The position numbers and the translations under genes are program-made. Positions 43,159-52,924 of a stretch of 64,000 nt of DNA are shown here, piece by piece (positions within the stretch are counted from its first letter, which is position 1; each line of letters begins with the position of its first letter). The notes below the pieces were generated by a model. That model was not told where the DNA came from. It did not search any database and was given only the letters and a program-made list of their open reading frames with translations. This DNA is from Phytophthora colocasiae (lineage: Eukaryota; Oomycota; Peronosporomycetes; Peronosporales; Peronosporaceae): assembly GCA_018806915.1 (NCBI GenBank), contig JAGKQI010000061.1:992001-1056000 (forward strand), given 5' to 3'.

Positions 43159-45175
43159 ATGCAAGCCCCCACGCCGCCCAGTGGGTCCCTCTTTAGCCCT
43201 TTTCAGTCTCTGCAGCTCCCGTACTAACTGGTTTCTTTGTCGTTTTAGACTTGGCGGATGGCGCCTCGCCTGTCCGTTCGCAAAGTAAAAAGCCGTCCCC
43301 TGCCGACTTCATGTTCGGTGCTACGCTGGGTGAAGGCGCCTACGCTCGCGTATGTACTGTGCTAGATTGAAAATGCACTGAAATAAGGGCGGTAGTGTTT
43401 GACGGACGTTTTTACGATGGCTACAGGTGGTACATGCACGCATGAAGGACACGGGCGTCGAGTATGCAGTGAAGATCATGGAGAAGCGCTTCATCCGTAA
43501 AGAGAAGAAGGTCAAATTCGTCATGATGGAGCGGAAAGTCTTCTCCAAGATCTCGCACGACCGTGTGGTGAAGCTCTTCTTCACTTTTCAGGTAATTAAC
43601 GACGCGGCGATACCTCAACGGGCGGCTGTGCTGCAATGCACAAGGTGGCTAATAATTTGTTTATTGATATTTTGCTGATATTGCAATGAATGCAGGATAA
43701 CAGCTACCTGTACATGGTGATGGAGCTCTGCCGTGGTGGCGAGCTGCTCGATGTGATCACGTACGTTGTACTCCGCGTAGTTCTTGGTACATTTGTGGAA
43801 AAATACTGACCGTTGTCCGGACGGATTTTTTTGCTACCATTTTTATATTATAGAAAGCACCAGAAGGAACAGGCTGCCGCGGGATATACGGATCGTGCAT
43901 GCTCGCTGGAGCTGACAAAATTCTACATGGCTGAGGTGGTGGTGGCGCTGGAGTATCTACACAAGAATGGAGTGATCCACCGTGACCTCAAGCCTGAGAA
44001 TATTCTTCTTAGCGACGAAGGTCACCTCAAGGTGACTGACTTTGGAACAGCCAAGGACGAGACGGAGGAGAGTCGTCACAACACGTTCTGTGGTACTGCG
44101 GAATATGTTTCCCCTGAAGTTCTGCGTGACCAGGAGGCATCCCGCGGGTGCGACCTGTGGGCCATGGCTTGCATGATCTTCCAGATGCTTGTTGGCCGGC
44201 CGATGTTCCGCGCAGAGAACGAGTACCTGACTTTCCAGCAGATTTTGAACCACCCCGCCGAGGACTTTGCATACCCTCCCGGATTCCCTTCAGTCGCGAA
44301 GGATCTGATAGACCGCATTCTTGTGCAGGAGCCGAACGAGCGTCTTGGTGCTGGTTCGGACGAAGACGGCAACGGATACATGGCGTTGAAGTCCCACCCG
44401 TTCTTTGAGGGTATCGACTGGGAGATGGTTGGATATACGCAGTCTCCATACTTGCCAGAGATTGGCCGGCTGCCGCCTACCGACTATGTAAGGCTCTGTT
44501 TGTCGTGCGATGATTGCCACTACTGTGCTAAAATTTACTTTTTGTTGATGTTAAGGATGGCGCCACCGAGGACTGGCTGTTTGCTGGGGTCGCGACAGAG
44601 CTGCAGGTTTCGTCGGGGCTTGCGCTCGACCCGCCACCTTCTCCGTACGTTTGCTGCTGTGTCATAGCATGAAAATTAGAAAACTTGATTCTCACATTTG
44701 CTTGAATCTTTCTTTTCGGCTGCAGGGCTGAACATGTTAACGTAGTGGAAGTGGCTCGTCAAAAGGCAGCAATACCGCCAGCGATGAGGCGCACTAGCTC
44801 GCTTTGGAACCGATTCCTTCTGGATGACGAGCTGATTAAGATGGGCGGGCTCATTAGCAAGCGCAAGGGCCTCTTTTCCAAGAAGAGACAACTAATTCTG
44901 ACATCCAAGCCCCGTTTGATCTACATCGACCCCATTAGAATGAAGCAGAAGGGAGAGATCCCGTGGTCGGACAACCTCTACGTGAATTCAAAGAGCGCGA
45001 CTGCTTTCGACGTTGTGACGGTAAGGTTTATGTGCTGATTTTGTAGACTACGATGGAGACTTGACTGTTTTGTTCTGGTTTGCAGCCGAACAGGGTGTAT
45101 CATCTCAATGACCTCGTCAACGGGTCGAAGAAGTGGATCGAGGCCATTAACGCGGCGCTTGTGCGTGGAATGTAA
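43159..45175 (+). CDS. PDK1: PDK1-like AGC protein kinase with C-terminal PH domain, eight exons
   Basis: Exons: 43159-43180, 43249-43349, 43427-43591, 43696-43760, 43854-44487, 44556-44644, 44726-45020, 45086-45175; together 486 residues in frame. All introns are GT-AG, 65-104 nt, several with GTACGT, GTATGT or GTGGGT donors. Kinase domain: LGEGAYARV (34-42), Lys57, HRDLKPEN with Asp162, DFGTAK with Asp180 and an activation loop NTFCGTAEYVSPEVL. DFGTAK followed by GTA-YVSPE is the mark of 3-phosphoinositide-dependent kinase 1. The C-terminal PH domain (KMGGLISKRKGLFSKKRQLI, GEIPWSDNL, PNRVYHL, about 385-486) is likewise PDK1-type. PDK1 phosphorylates the activation loop of other AGC kinases at membranes. 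The 22-nt first coding exon is inferred from frame and donor match. Confidence 0.9.
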
Positions 45176-45522
45176 CGAAGCGACCGACCAATCCAGCTTC
45201 CTTCCCCGCCAATGCCTCGCGACAAATGTTGAGTAGACGCTGTGTGTGCAGTGAGTGTTCATTAGCAACAAGAGTCTGCCTCAAAAGACCACAAATGCAA
45301 GAATTTACCCGGGAGTTTGTCTGTTTCAATTTTCTTCAAACCGTTTATCTTAAAGCTTCTCACAAGAAACCCATTGATACCATCAAGCATCTCAAAAAAA
45401 AAATAGAGATCAAGATTCTCCGCACCAAAACGAATCTGCATTATCGTTCAATTCGGATGAGCTACAGCTACCAGAGGTAGCACGTCTACCAAAAGTTCTT
45501 AAGTAAAAAACTAAAGGATAGT
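45176..45522. other. Spacer between convergent PDK1-like and RPL22 genes
   Basis: 3' flanks of two converging genes; no gene seen. A short A-rich tract at about 45390-45400. Confidence 0.4.
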
Positions 45523-46190
45523 TTACTCGTCATCATCGTCGTCAGCGTCGTTGCCAGCATCGTGGATGTTGAAGTAACGGAGCTCGTACGTGTTCTTGTC
45601 CGAAGCAATCACGTGCAGGTAGTCACGCAGCTGCTGCTTCTTCAGGTACTTCTTGGTCAGGTACTTGAGGTAACGCTTGCTGAACGGGGGCACAGCCACC
45701 ACCTGGAGCTTGGTCTTCTCACGGGTGATCTTCACGGCCTCGCCAAGGACACCGGTCTTGCCGCCGACCTTAATACGGTCGTGCAGGAACTTCTCGAACG
45801 AAGCAGGGTCCAGGACGTGGTCGTCCACGGGGATCGTGCAGTCGATCGTGAACTTCAGCAGGTTCTTCTTGCTGATCTTCTTTCCCTTGTGCTGTTAAGT
45901 TTCAAGACAATCATTAGACACATACGCCTTTAGACAAAAAATGTCCTTGACGAGTGTCTGAAGTTGCCATTATTGCTTTCGAGTCCTCTTTTCCATTAGA
46001 CTAAACAGTTTTTTTATGTGTTCCGAATGGTGACGACCAAAATTCATTCTTTTAAAAAAATGATATTGGCCGCCCACAGAGAAGGGAACTCTGTTTGCCC
46101 GAGCAGAGAAGGAGGACTCTGCAGCTTAGCAACTCATCCACTCGCCCTAATACTAGGGACAAAGCAGTTGGAACGTACAGCAGGAGCCAT
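45523..46190 (-). CDS. RPL22: 60S ribosomal protein L22 (eL22), two exons
   Basis: Main exon 45891-45523 encodes [22 protein letters not shown] through the acidic tail [12 protein letters not shown], typical of eL22. It begins right after an acceptor (TTAACAG). The start is placed in a 12-nt first exon, 46190-46179 (MAPA), which is followed by a perfect GTACGT donor; this gives 126 residues and a 287-nt intron. The first exon is inference from donor and frame; the rest is certain. eL22 is a component of the large ribosomal subunit that contacts 28S rRNA. Confidence 0.88.
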
Positions 46191-46561
46191 TGCGACGGAA
46201 TCTACGAGAGTTGTGCGGAGACGTTCGGAGAATGGCTGGCTTTGGGGAGGAAAGTATTAGAAGGTGATCACTGATTGGCTGGAAATAACCACTGGAGGAG
46301 AGCTGCTCACTTCTAACCAACCTCTTTCTATTGGTAGAAAATGTGACAGTTGTGTTCTTTTACAGAGATCCTTTCGTTCTTATAAAGGGAAAGACAGCGG
46401 TTGGTTCAGTGCCAATCGCATCGAACCTCTTTTAGAAGAGCAGTCATCTTGTATCTGGTAGACTCCAAGAAACCTTAAAGTGATTCAAGGTACACGTCGA
46501 GCAACAATATAGCCAATGAAAAGAAGAAAGAGAATGACTAATGTTGGTGCTTTAATGACAG
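46191..46561. promoter_or_regulatory. Shared promoter of divergent RPL22 and RPLP2 genes, with a likely leader intron
   Basis: About 370 bp separate the two ribosomal protein starts. CTTATAAAGGG (about 46379-46389) is a TATA-like element oriented to RPLP2. A likely leader intron runs from GTACAC (about 46489) to the AG immediately before the RPLP2 ATG, with GACTAATG as branch site. Several ATTGGCT/CCAAT-like elements occur at 46271-46278 and nearby. Confidence 0.55.
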
Positions 46562-46900
46562 ATGCGTTACATTGCTGCTTACCTGCTTGCCGTCCTGGGT
46601 GGCCACACCACCCCCACTGAGCACGACATCGTGCGCATCCTGCACTCGACGGGCGTCGAGACCAACGAGGAGCGTGTCGCTGCTGTGATCAAGGCCATGG
46701 AGGGCAAGAGCATTGAGGAGGTCATTGCTGCTGGAAGCGGCAAGCTCGCTTCGTTCGGCTCGGCTGCTGCTGCCCCTGCTGCTGGTGGCGCTGCCGCTGC
46801 TGGTGAGGCTCCCAAGGAGGAGGAGAAGGCCGTTGAAGAGGAAGAGGAGGTCGACATGGGCGGAGGCATGGACATGTTCGGCGGAGACGAGGACTACTAA
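46562..46900 (+). CDS. RPLP2: 60S acidic ribosomal protein P2
   Basis: 112 residues: MRYIAAYLLAVLGGHTTPTE dimerisation domain, the GVETNEERVAAVIKAMEGKS region, an Ala/Gly hinge, an acidic stretch and an end VDMGGGMDMFGGDEDY. P2 forms the lateral stalk with P0 and P1 and recruits elongation factors. The end differs from the canonical SDDDMGFGLFD of most eukaryotes, keeping only the acidic-Met-Gly-Phe character. The ATG directly follows a splice acceptor (see the shared promoter). Confidence 0.95.
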   Translation: MRYIAAYLLAVLGGHTTPTEHDIVRILHSTGVETNEERVAAVIKAMEGKSIEEVIAAGSGKLASFGSAAAAPAAGGAAAAGEAPKEEEKAVEEEEEVDMGGGMDMFGGDEDY

Positions 46901-47074
46901 ATACCAACTTCTCCTCATTAAGGCTTGCTGAAGTGGCTTGGAGCCTAGTTCTCCCATCTACCAGAGTAACACATCTAATCAATGGGACACTTTGTTAGGA
47001 ATCACCAAATTCTGCAGCAAATTGATGGTTATTCAGGCAGATACAAGTTGAGAGGGGGGAGGGGGTTGAGGACC

Positions 47075-48004
47075 TCATTGGATGCTGCATTTTGGGTTCT
47101 GCGTGGTGCGGATATCTGGCGTCTTGACATCTGGGTCATTTTGCTCATGGTTGATGATCTGAGCTTTCAGAACGGGTGCTTCCACGTCCAGGTCCGTTTT
47201 GGTGAGAGGGATTCCTGCCAGGTCTGCAGCCACTTGACGGAAGGTTGGATTCACTTGGTCTCCAGTCTTCGCAGACACGAAAAAGCTCTTGAAGTCGTTC
47301 TCCTCCGTGAACTGCTTGTGTTTGGCCACTTTCACAGCTCGAAGGTGATTCAAGTCCGCTGGTGAAGAGAAACGAGAGTTAATGGTAAGTTACAACGATG
47401 CTGATCACTGAACGTACTCTTGTTGCCAACGAGCGCCACATATGGCATGCGTCCGTCATCGAAAGTGCGACGAACGAGACGGTACCAGTCCTCGAGGTTC
47501 TGAAAACTCTCATAATTTGTGATGTCGTACACCAACAGGATGCCCTGTACATTAACAATCATCGCATCAGACCTTCGCTTACTTCATGGGAAGCTGGTGA
47601 CCGCGTACCTGCGCTCCATAAATATAATTCTTGAGCATTTTGCCTCCAATACTTTGGCCACCGATATCCCAGATCTGCAACGTCACTTGGGTGTCACCTA
47701 CGCACCAAACAGACGTCAATCGAGTGATCAAAGCTGTCAACGTCGTCAATATTACCTGGCAATGCCATGCGCTTCAGGAAGAAGTCCAAACCGATCGTTT
47801 GCTTGTAAGTTGTTGAGAAATTGTCCTCTGTGTGACGCATAGCAATGGAAGTTTTGCCCACGGCGCCATCACCCAGGATGATCACCTGAACAGCAACAAT
47901 GCAGCGTTTATTACCCAGACCTCAAGGTCAGCCACAACTATTGCGTCGTTCACCTTGTATTGAAGCTGCTGTGGCTCGGAATCGCTGTCAGTCTCCTTCG
48001 ACAT
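47075..48004 (-). CDS. RAB28: Small GTPase RAB28, five exons
   Basis: Exons 48004-47954, 47885-47756, 47697-47609, 47544-47418 and 47358-47075 total 226 residues in frame; introns are 58-68 nt, with donors GTGAAC, GTAATA, GTACGC and GTACGT. P-loop GDGAVGKTS, switch I TIGLDFF, the unusual G3 motif WDIGGQ (instead of WDTAGQ) and SAKTGD are all RAB28 hallmarks; NKTD is created by splicing at the last junction. The end KCSIQ is a CaaX box for farnesylation, again as in RAB28 and unlike most Rabs. RAB28 associates with cilia/BBSome and phagocytosis in other eukaryotes, which fits an organism with flagellated zoospores. It converges on RPLP2. Confidence 0.93.
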
Positions 48005-48171
48005 GATGCTTTTGCTTTATGATCGCGACGTTTCGCCTGAATAACCTAAACAGTTCCAAGCAAAATCGAACCTGTCACTTCTCCTCCTTCACCTCAATTG
48101 ACTAGCAAGAATGCGCAGCAACACAAGGTCATTAATATTTTTGAAGGCAACGAACAACATCTAATTCCCTC

Positions 48172-49623
48172 ATGTTTTCTAAAGTACGCAACGACCCTGA
48201 CTTCTGGAAGTCCGATCCATCGAAATGGCACGACAAGAACCATGGGGTTGGAGATATTTGCGTGAAGGCCAAGATTTACCATAGCTGCAGCAGATACCGA
48301 TTTCATCACTTGATGTGGTTGATTGCCAACTGTGATGCACCATTATCCACCGAGGCAATGGATAACGTGGCAACCAATGGATTGTACGACAACGTGGTTT
48401 GGTTTCACAAGCATCGGTTCGAAGGTTGCACGAAAGCAGCAATGGATGGAGCAGCAACGCATGGCCATCTTAAAACTGTCCAGTATCTTCACGAAAACCG
48501 TAATGAAGGCTGCACAACTGCTGCCATGGATGGAGCTGCCACCAACAACCACTTTGCCACTGTTGTATGGCTTCATCAAAATCGTTCCGAAGGATGCACC
48601 ACTGCTGCCATGGATGGAGCTGCGACGAATGGATACCTCGGGATGGTCAAGTGGCTGAATGAAAACCGCACTGAAGGATGCACCACTGCCGCTATGGATG
48701 GCGCAGTCAGTAACAGCCATGTGTTTGTAGCTCGTTGGTTGAAAGAAAATCGATCTGAAGGCTGTTCCACTGCAGCAATGGACAATGCGGCAGGACAAGG
48801 ATATCTAGCCGCTGTCAAGTGGGTGAATGAGAACTCCAGTGTGGGCTGCACTCCGGCTGCTATGGTCAACGCTGCGTCCAAAGGATATTTGGAGATTGTC
48901 AAGTATTTGGTGAATGAAGTTAACCAAGTGTCTACGAATGCTGCGATCACCGTTGCTGCCGAGAATGGCCACCTTGACGTGGTGAAGTATCTTCACAAGA
49001 TTCGAACGGAAAGCTGTACTGCCGAGGCAATTTTGCGTGCGAAGAAGAATGGCCACTCGGATATCGTCAAGTTTCTACTGCAGCATGAAGAGTGTCGTGT
49101 GGCGTACGAGACAGCAAATGCCAAGGCGCTTGCTAACAGAACGCGTACTGCTGTTGGGCGTTTCCTCTGGCTTTTGCTCTTCGTAGTTCGATTCGTCTCG
49201 CGCTTGCTCTCTCTGAATTATTTTTCTTTTGCTGTTGTTCGCCAAGCTGAGGCTAACGCGACTGCAAGTGGAATCAAAAAGCAAACTCCTGAGGAAATGG
49301 ACGCACGAATCCGAGCTGAAGAGGAGGCTAGGATTCGCTCCAAGATGACTACAACAATTCGGTCTGAAATCGAGGAAAGTATTCGTGAAGAACAGCGAGC
49401 TCAAGCAGAGCATGAGGCGGCAATTCAAGCTGAGATAGAGCTGCGGGCCCAAATTCGAGATGAGATTCAAGATGAAGTCAAGGACAAGATACGAGCGGAA
49501 ATTCGGAAGGAATTGCTTGGAGAAGAGTTGAAAAAAGCTCGAGTCACCCGCTTCTTCTTTAGTTCTACGTCTGGAAGTGGTCACATGCCTACCAAGCCAA
49601 CATTTGCGATGCCAGTCATCTAA
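48172..49623 (+). CDS. Ankyrin-repeat protein with membrane-like segment and coiled-coil tail (copy A, complete)
   Basis: 483 residues from the ATG at 48172. A short N-terminal region (MFSKVRNDPDFW) is followed by about nine degenerate ankyrin repeats of 31-33 residues with the consensus EGCTTAAMDGAATNGHLEMVKWL (residues 45-320), the diverged type common in oomycetes. A hydrophobic stretch (FLWLLLFVVRFVSRLLSL, about 328-350) may be a membrane segment. The last third is a charged coiled coil (RIRAEEEARIRSK, EIEESIREEQRAQAEHE, IRDEIQDEVKDKIRAEIRKEL) and a Ser-rich tail. No signal peptide, so it is unlikely to be a classical secreted effector. No function is known to me. Partial copies lie at 49846-50711, 55292-55700 and 55717-56610. 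Confidence 0.8.
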   Translation: MFSKVRNDPDFWKSDPSKWHDKNHGVGDICVKAKIYHSCSRYRFHHLMWLIANCDAPLSTEAMDNVATNGLYDNVVWFHKHRFEGCTKAAMDGAATHGHLKTVQYLHENRNEGCTTAAMDGAATNNHFATVVWLHQNRSEGCTTAAMDGAATNGYLGMVKWLNENRTEGCTTAAMDGAVSNSHVFVARWLKENRSEGCSTAAMDNAAGQGYLAAVKWVNENSSVGCTPAAMVNAASKGYLEIVKYLVNEVNQVSTNAAITVAAENGHLDVVKYLHKIRTESCTAEAILRAKKNGHSDIVKFLLQHEECRVAYETANAKALANRTRTAVGRFLWLLLFVVRFVSRLLSLNYFSFAVVRQAEANATASGIKKQTPEEMDARIRAEEEARIRSKMTTTIRSEIEESIREEQRAQAEHEAAIQAEIELRAQIRDEIQDEVKDKIRAEIRKELLGEELKKARVTRFFFSSTSGSGHMPTKPTFAMPVI

Positions 49624-49711
49624 AGAAGAATCCATAATAACGAAAAGTTTTGTGATCTTTTTAAATATTTAAAAAGATGCGTGAAGTTGAATTGTGCCCC
49701 ACAAAGCTTTT

Positions 49712-49805
49712 CATGAAACCAAACCACGTTGTTGTAGAATCCATTGGTTGCTGCTAAATCCATTGCCTCGGTGGATAATGGTGCATCGCAGTTAGCAAGC
49801 AGCCA
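49712..49805 (-). repeat. Inverted fragment of the ankyrin gene 5' region
   Basis: The stretch TGAAACCAAACCACGTTGT through GATAATGGTGCATCGCAGTTA is the reverse complement of about 48315-48410 in copy A, with several substitutions. It lies between copies A and B and shows that local rearrangement included inversion. Confidence 0.8.
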
Positions 49806-49845
49806 GTCAAAGCTAGCCCAACGCCCGCTTGTGCAATAGTATACC

Positions 49846-50711
49846 TTCGCCCTCTTGCAAAAATCTCCAACCCCGTGGTTTCAGGAGCATCGATTTGAAG
49901 GTTGCACGACAGCAGCAATGGATATAGCAGCAACGCATGGCCATCTCAAAACTGTTCAGTATCTTCACGAAAACCGTAATGAAGGATGCACCACTGCTGC
50001 CATGGATGGAGCAGCGACGAATGGACACCTCGAGATGGTCAAGTGGCTGAATGAAAACCGCACTGAAGGATGCACCACTGCCGCTATGGATGGCGCAGTC
50101 AGTAACAGCCATGTGCTTGTAGCTCGTTGGTTGAAAGAAAATCGATCTGAAGGCTGTTTCACTGCAGCAATGGACAACGCGGCTGGAAAAGGACTTTTAG
50201 CCGCTGTCAAGTGGGTGAATGAGAACTTCGCTGTAGGCTGCACTCCTGCTGCTATGATTAATGCTGCGTCCAAAGGATATTCGGAGATTGTCAAGTATTT
50301 GGTGAATGAAGTTAACCAAGTGTCTACGAATGCTGCGATCACCGTTGCTGCCGAGAATGGCCACCTTGACGTGGTGAAGTATCTTCATATACTGCCGAGG
50401 CAATTTTGCGTGCGAAGAAGAATGGTCACTCGAATATCGTCAAGTTTCTATTGCAGCATGAAGAGTGTCGTGTGGCGTACGAGACAGAAAATGCCAAGGC
50501 GCTTGCTGACAGAACGCGTACTGTTGTTGGGCGTTTCCTCTGGCTTTTGCTCTTCGTAGTTCGATTCATCTCGGGCTTGCTTTCTCTGAATTATTTTTCT
50601 TTTACTGTTGTTCGCCAAGCTGAGGCTAACACTACTGCAAGTGGAACCAAGAAGCAAACTCCTCAATCAAATGAATTCACAGTGGTTTCAGACTGCAGTA
50701 GAACCGCATGA
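49846..50711 (+). pseudogene. Ankyrin-repeat gene copy B, 5'-truncated and frameshifted
   Basis: Begins at CCTTCGCCCTCTTGCAAAAATC, without an ATG matching copy A's start, and covers the ankyrin repeats HRFEGCTTAAMD through HLDVVKYLH. Near 50388-50400 bases are missing relative to copies A and C (CTTCATATACTGCCGAGG), which changes frame; the next frame continues AKKNGHSNIVKFLLQHEECR and the hydrophobic stretch. It ends TKKQTPQSNEFTVVSDCS instead of the coiled coil of copy A. Confidence 0.85.
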
Positions 50712-50732
50712 ATCGATGTCAGTGTTTTGTTT

Positions 50733-51524
50733 CTAATCGAGACTATCGATGACTAGATTCATCACGGTACGTAGATCGACAACGGCGATTGCATTTACAC
50801 CATTTGGGAGAGCTTGGTTCGCGGGGATCGACAAGATTCGGTGCATGTCGAAGGTGACATTGGCAGCAGCTCCAGCAGCTGCGGGTCGAATTGTTCCGTC
50901 CGCTGTTGGTGTAATGGTTGGGTGTGGCCGGGTCGTACTGTCATATAGCTCATATCGAATCTGTTTACCAGTGGCACTGACTTTCAATAGCAGCACATAC
51001 TGGATCCCAGTATAACCGAACCACCATTCGGCAGCTTCCATCAGACTTGCCCACCTCTGAGATCTTCCAACCTCCACTGCGAGCGTCACCCAATCGGTTA
51101 CGGTGCGAGGTGCCGGTGCCGGTGTTCGGTTGAGCGTAGTTCTCTTTGGGCCGAATGTTGCATCAGCCTCCTTGTTCGGGTTGCCAGCTCTTCTCGCGGT
51201 CATCGAGCCGCGACTTGCAACCTCGCGATCATTTCCAGTTGCCGCCAGGAACTCGGACTTGAATTGTTCCGCAGTGCTCTCATGCACTACCGTCGGAAGC
51301 TCAACAATCACGAGACGCCCATCATCGAGGGCGAGAAATCGAAGCGCAATCCGCAGTCCTTCACCGTCTCCAACGTACTCATTGAATGCAGCAATGGAGA
51401 CTCCCTCACACACGAAGTACGGATCGATTTCATCGTCATCGTTGTCGAAATAACTCGCAACCGCATCAAGCTCCAGCGCATCGATGGCGACGCGAATATC
51501 ATCGGCGGTCTTCAAAGTCGTCAT
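50733..51524 (-). CDS. Possible PD-(D/E)XK-type nuclease-like protein
   Basis: 263 residues from the ATG at 51524, no intron, no signal peptide. The middle of the protein has GNPNKEADATFGP followed 30 residues later by VTLAVEVGRSQRWASLMEAAEWWFGYTGIQYVLLLKVS. This Asp in a K-E-x-D-A-x-F context, then E-V-G at the end of a strand and a helix with A-x-x-W-W, resembles the PD-(D/E)XK nuclease-like domain of many hypothetical proteins in fungi and oomycetes. The assignment is by pattern only, and activity cannot be inferred. A TATATATA element lies about 30-40 bp upstream of the start (about 51555-51562). It sits between ankyrin copy B and the inverted duplication. Confidence 0.5.
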   Translation of the reverse strand: MTTLKTADDIRVAIDALELDAVASYFDNDDDEIDPYFVCEGVSIAAFNEYVGDGEGLRIALRFLALDDGRLVIVELPTVVHESTAEQFKSEFLAATGNDREVASRGSMTARRAGNPNKEADATFGPKRTTLNRTPAPAPRTVTDWVTLAVEVGRSQRWASLMEAAEWWFGYTGIQYVLLLKVSATGKQIRYELYDSTTRPHPTITPTADGTIRPAAAGAAANVTFDMHRILSIPANQALPNGVNAIAVVDLRTVMNLVIDSLD

Positions 51525-51728
51525 GCTTGCTGCAGCTGATGTTGGCCGTACCTCGTATATATACTAGTAGTTCTGGAAGAACAAAACGAATCCCCGTCGC
51601 AGCAAGTGCTCATTTTCTCTTTCTCGAAATGGGAAAGGAAAGCGAACCGTCCGCTCGTCCGCTCACTGTCCGCTCAAGCTATAAAGGCATTTAGAGTACC
51701 CCTAGACACCCTCAGAGACAGCGATGAT

Positions 51729-51936
51729 GTACATACTTAAGAACATGTACATACAAATTCATCCTGCCTCGTTTGAGGTGATGAACAACGATGACAACCG
51801 CATGCATGTACGATACACCCAGACTCTGGGTCCTCTGAGTCCCAGAGGAGTCCTCTGAGGACCGGGCTCACAGGAGTTCGAGTTGGCGACAGCCTGCAAG
51901 TTGAAGTTGAATTGTGTTGCACCACGCCCTATACCT
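51729..51936 (+). repeat. Inverted copy of 31382-31550
   Basis: Reverse-complement match to the spacer segment at 31.4 kb, directly abutting the inverted PUS7 copy. It contains an extra near-palindromic GGGTCCTCTGAGTCCCAGAG and GAGGACCGGGCTC stretch not present in the other copy. Confidence 0.8.
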
Positions 51937-51938
51937 GT

Positions 51939-52767
51939 CATCAGGGAGATCGCGGATAGCGAGCGAGAAGCGGTTTCCACGTACATCTCCAAGGTTCAGA
52001 CGCTCAGGGACGTACGCCGCGTTGCCCACAAGGAAATTAAACGAGTCCAGCTCCCGACCAGCACGGTTCAATGTTTCCAGTCGCTCTTTAGATCCACGAT
52101 AGACTGTGCAGAGCTGCGCCGTAATGCCTCGCTTGTCCTTCGTCCCTAGGTGAAAGCTGACACGTTCGCGTTCATGGCCTTGGCTAACTGCATCATGACG
52201 CTGTTGGTCTCCATGTTTCGCTTGTACAGCACGAACTGGAGGTAGTCTGGGCGATCCTTAGGCCATTGCGCACGGCCATTGTTTCCCCCTCTCTTGTCCA
52301 TATCCTTCCGCTTCTTGCCTCCAACCATCACACGACGCACTCGAATCACTGACACTCCGTCGCTGTTGTTCGTCGTGTCTGACACCACAATGCCGCTGCC
52401 AAACTTGCGCACCACCTCGTGCACTGCTGCACGTGTCTCCTTGGCCTCAATTGGAGAAAAGAAGAAGGTATCGTCTTCTTTCTTCACTTCTAAAGACGCA
52501 CCACTTGTCCGTCCAGCGCCACCTCACGCACCACAAAGTCCGAGTAGCGCTGCTTGGTGGCGCCATGGAATCCACCTACTTCTGGCATCAGGAAGCGCTG
52601 GATACCCACACTGACTCGTCCACACTGCAGGGGACGCCGTCGTTGTAGGCTACAACTAGTAGCCTGCAGCACGGAAGTCCGGGCCGTCTCGACGTCCGCC
52701 ACCTCGTCCACCCCGTCCGCCACGCCTTCCACCACGCCTTCCACCTCCTCCACGACGAGCAGCACCA
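51939..52767 (-). pseudogene. Broken inverted copy of PUS7 (first 400 codons)
   Basis: Corresponds to about 36300-37475 reversed. It lacks about 360 bp of the Lys/Glu-rich insert (junction near 52487-52492), has a 4-bp loss at about 52149 that breaks frame in front of GTKDKRG, and lost the start: homology ends at the AGCACCAC next to where the ATG should be. The 3' half of the gene is absent. Cannot encode a working enzyme. Confidence 0.88.
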
Positions 52768-52924
52768 CCGACCTCGAGATTCGTCGTCGTTGTCACTTGT
52801 TGTCCGCGGTGGAGCGGATCCGCTAATGCAGCGGACGGAAGTGGACGTTTTTTGACTGGCTGAAAATGGTCACATCTTTAGAGACATGTCATTAAGTGAG
52901 AGTTCACACACACGTCACAGATAT

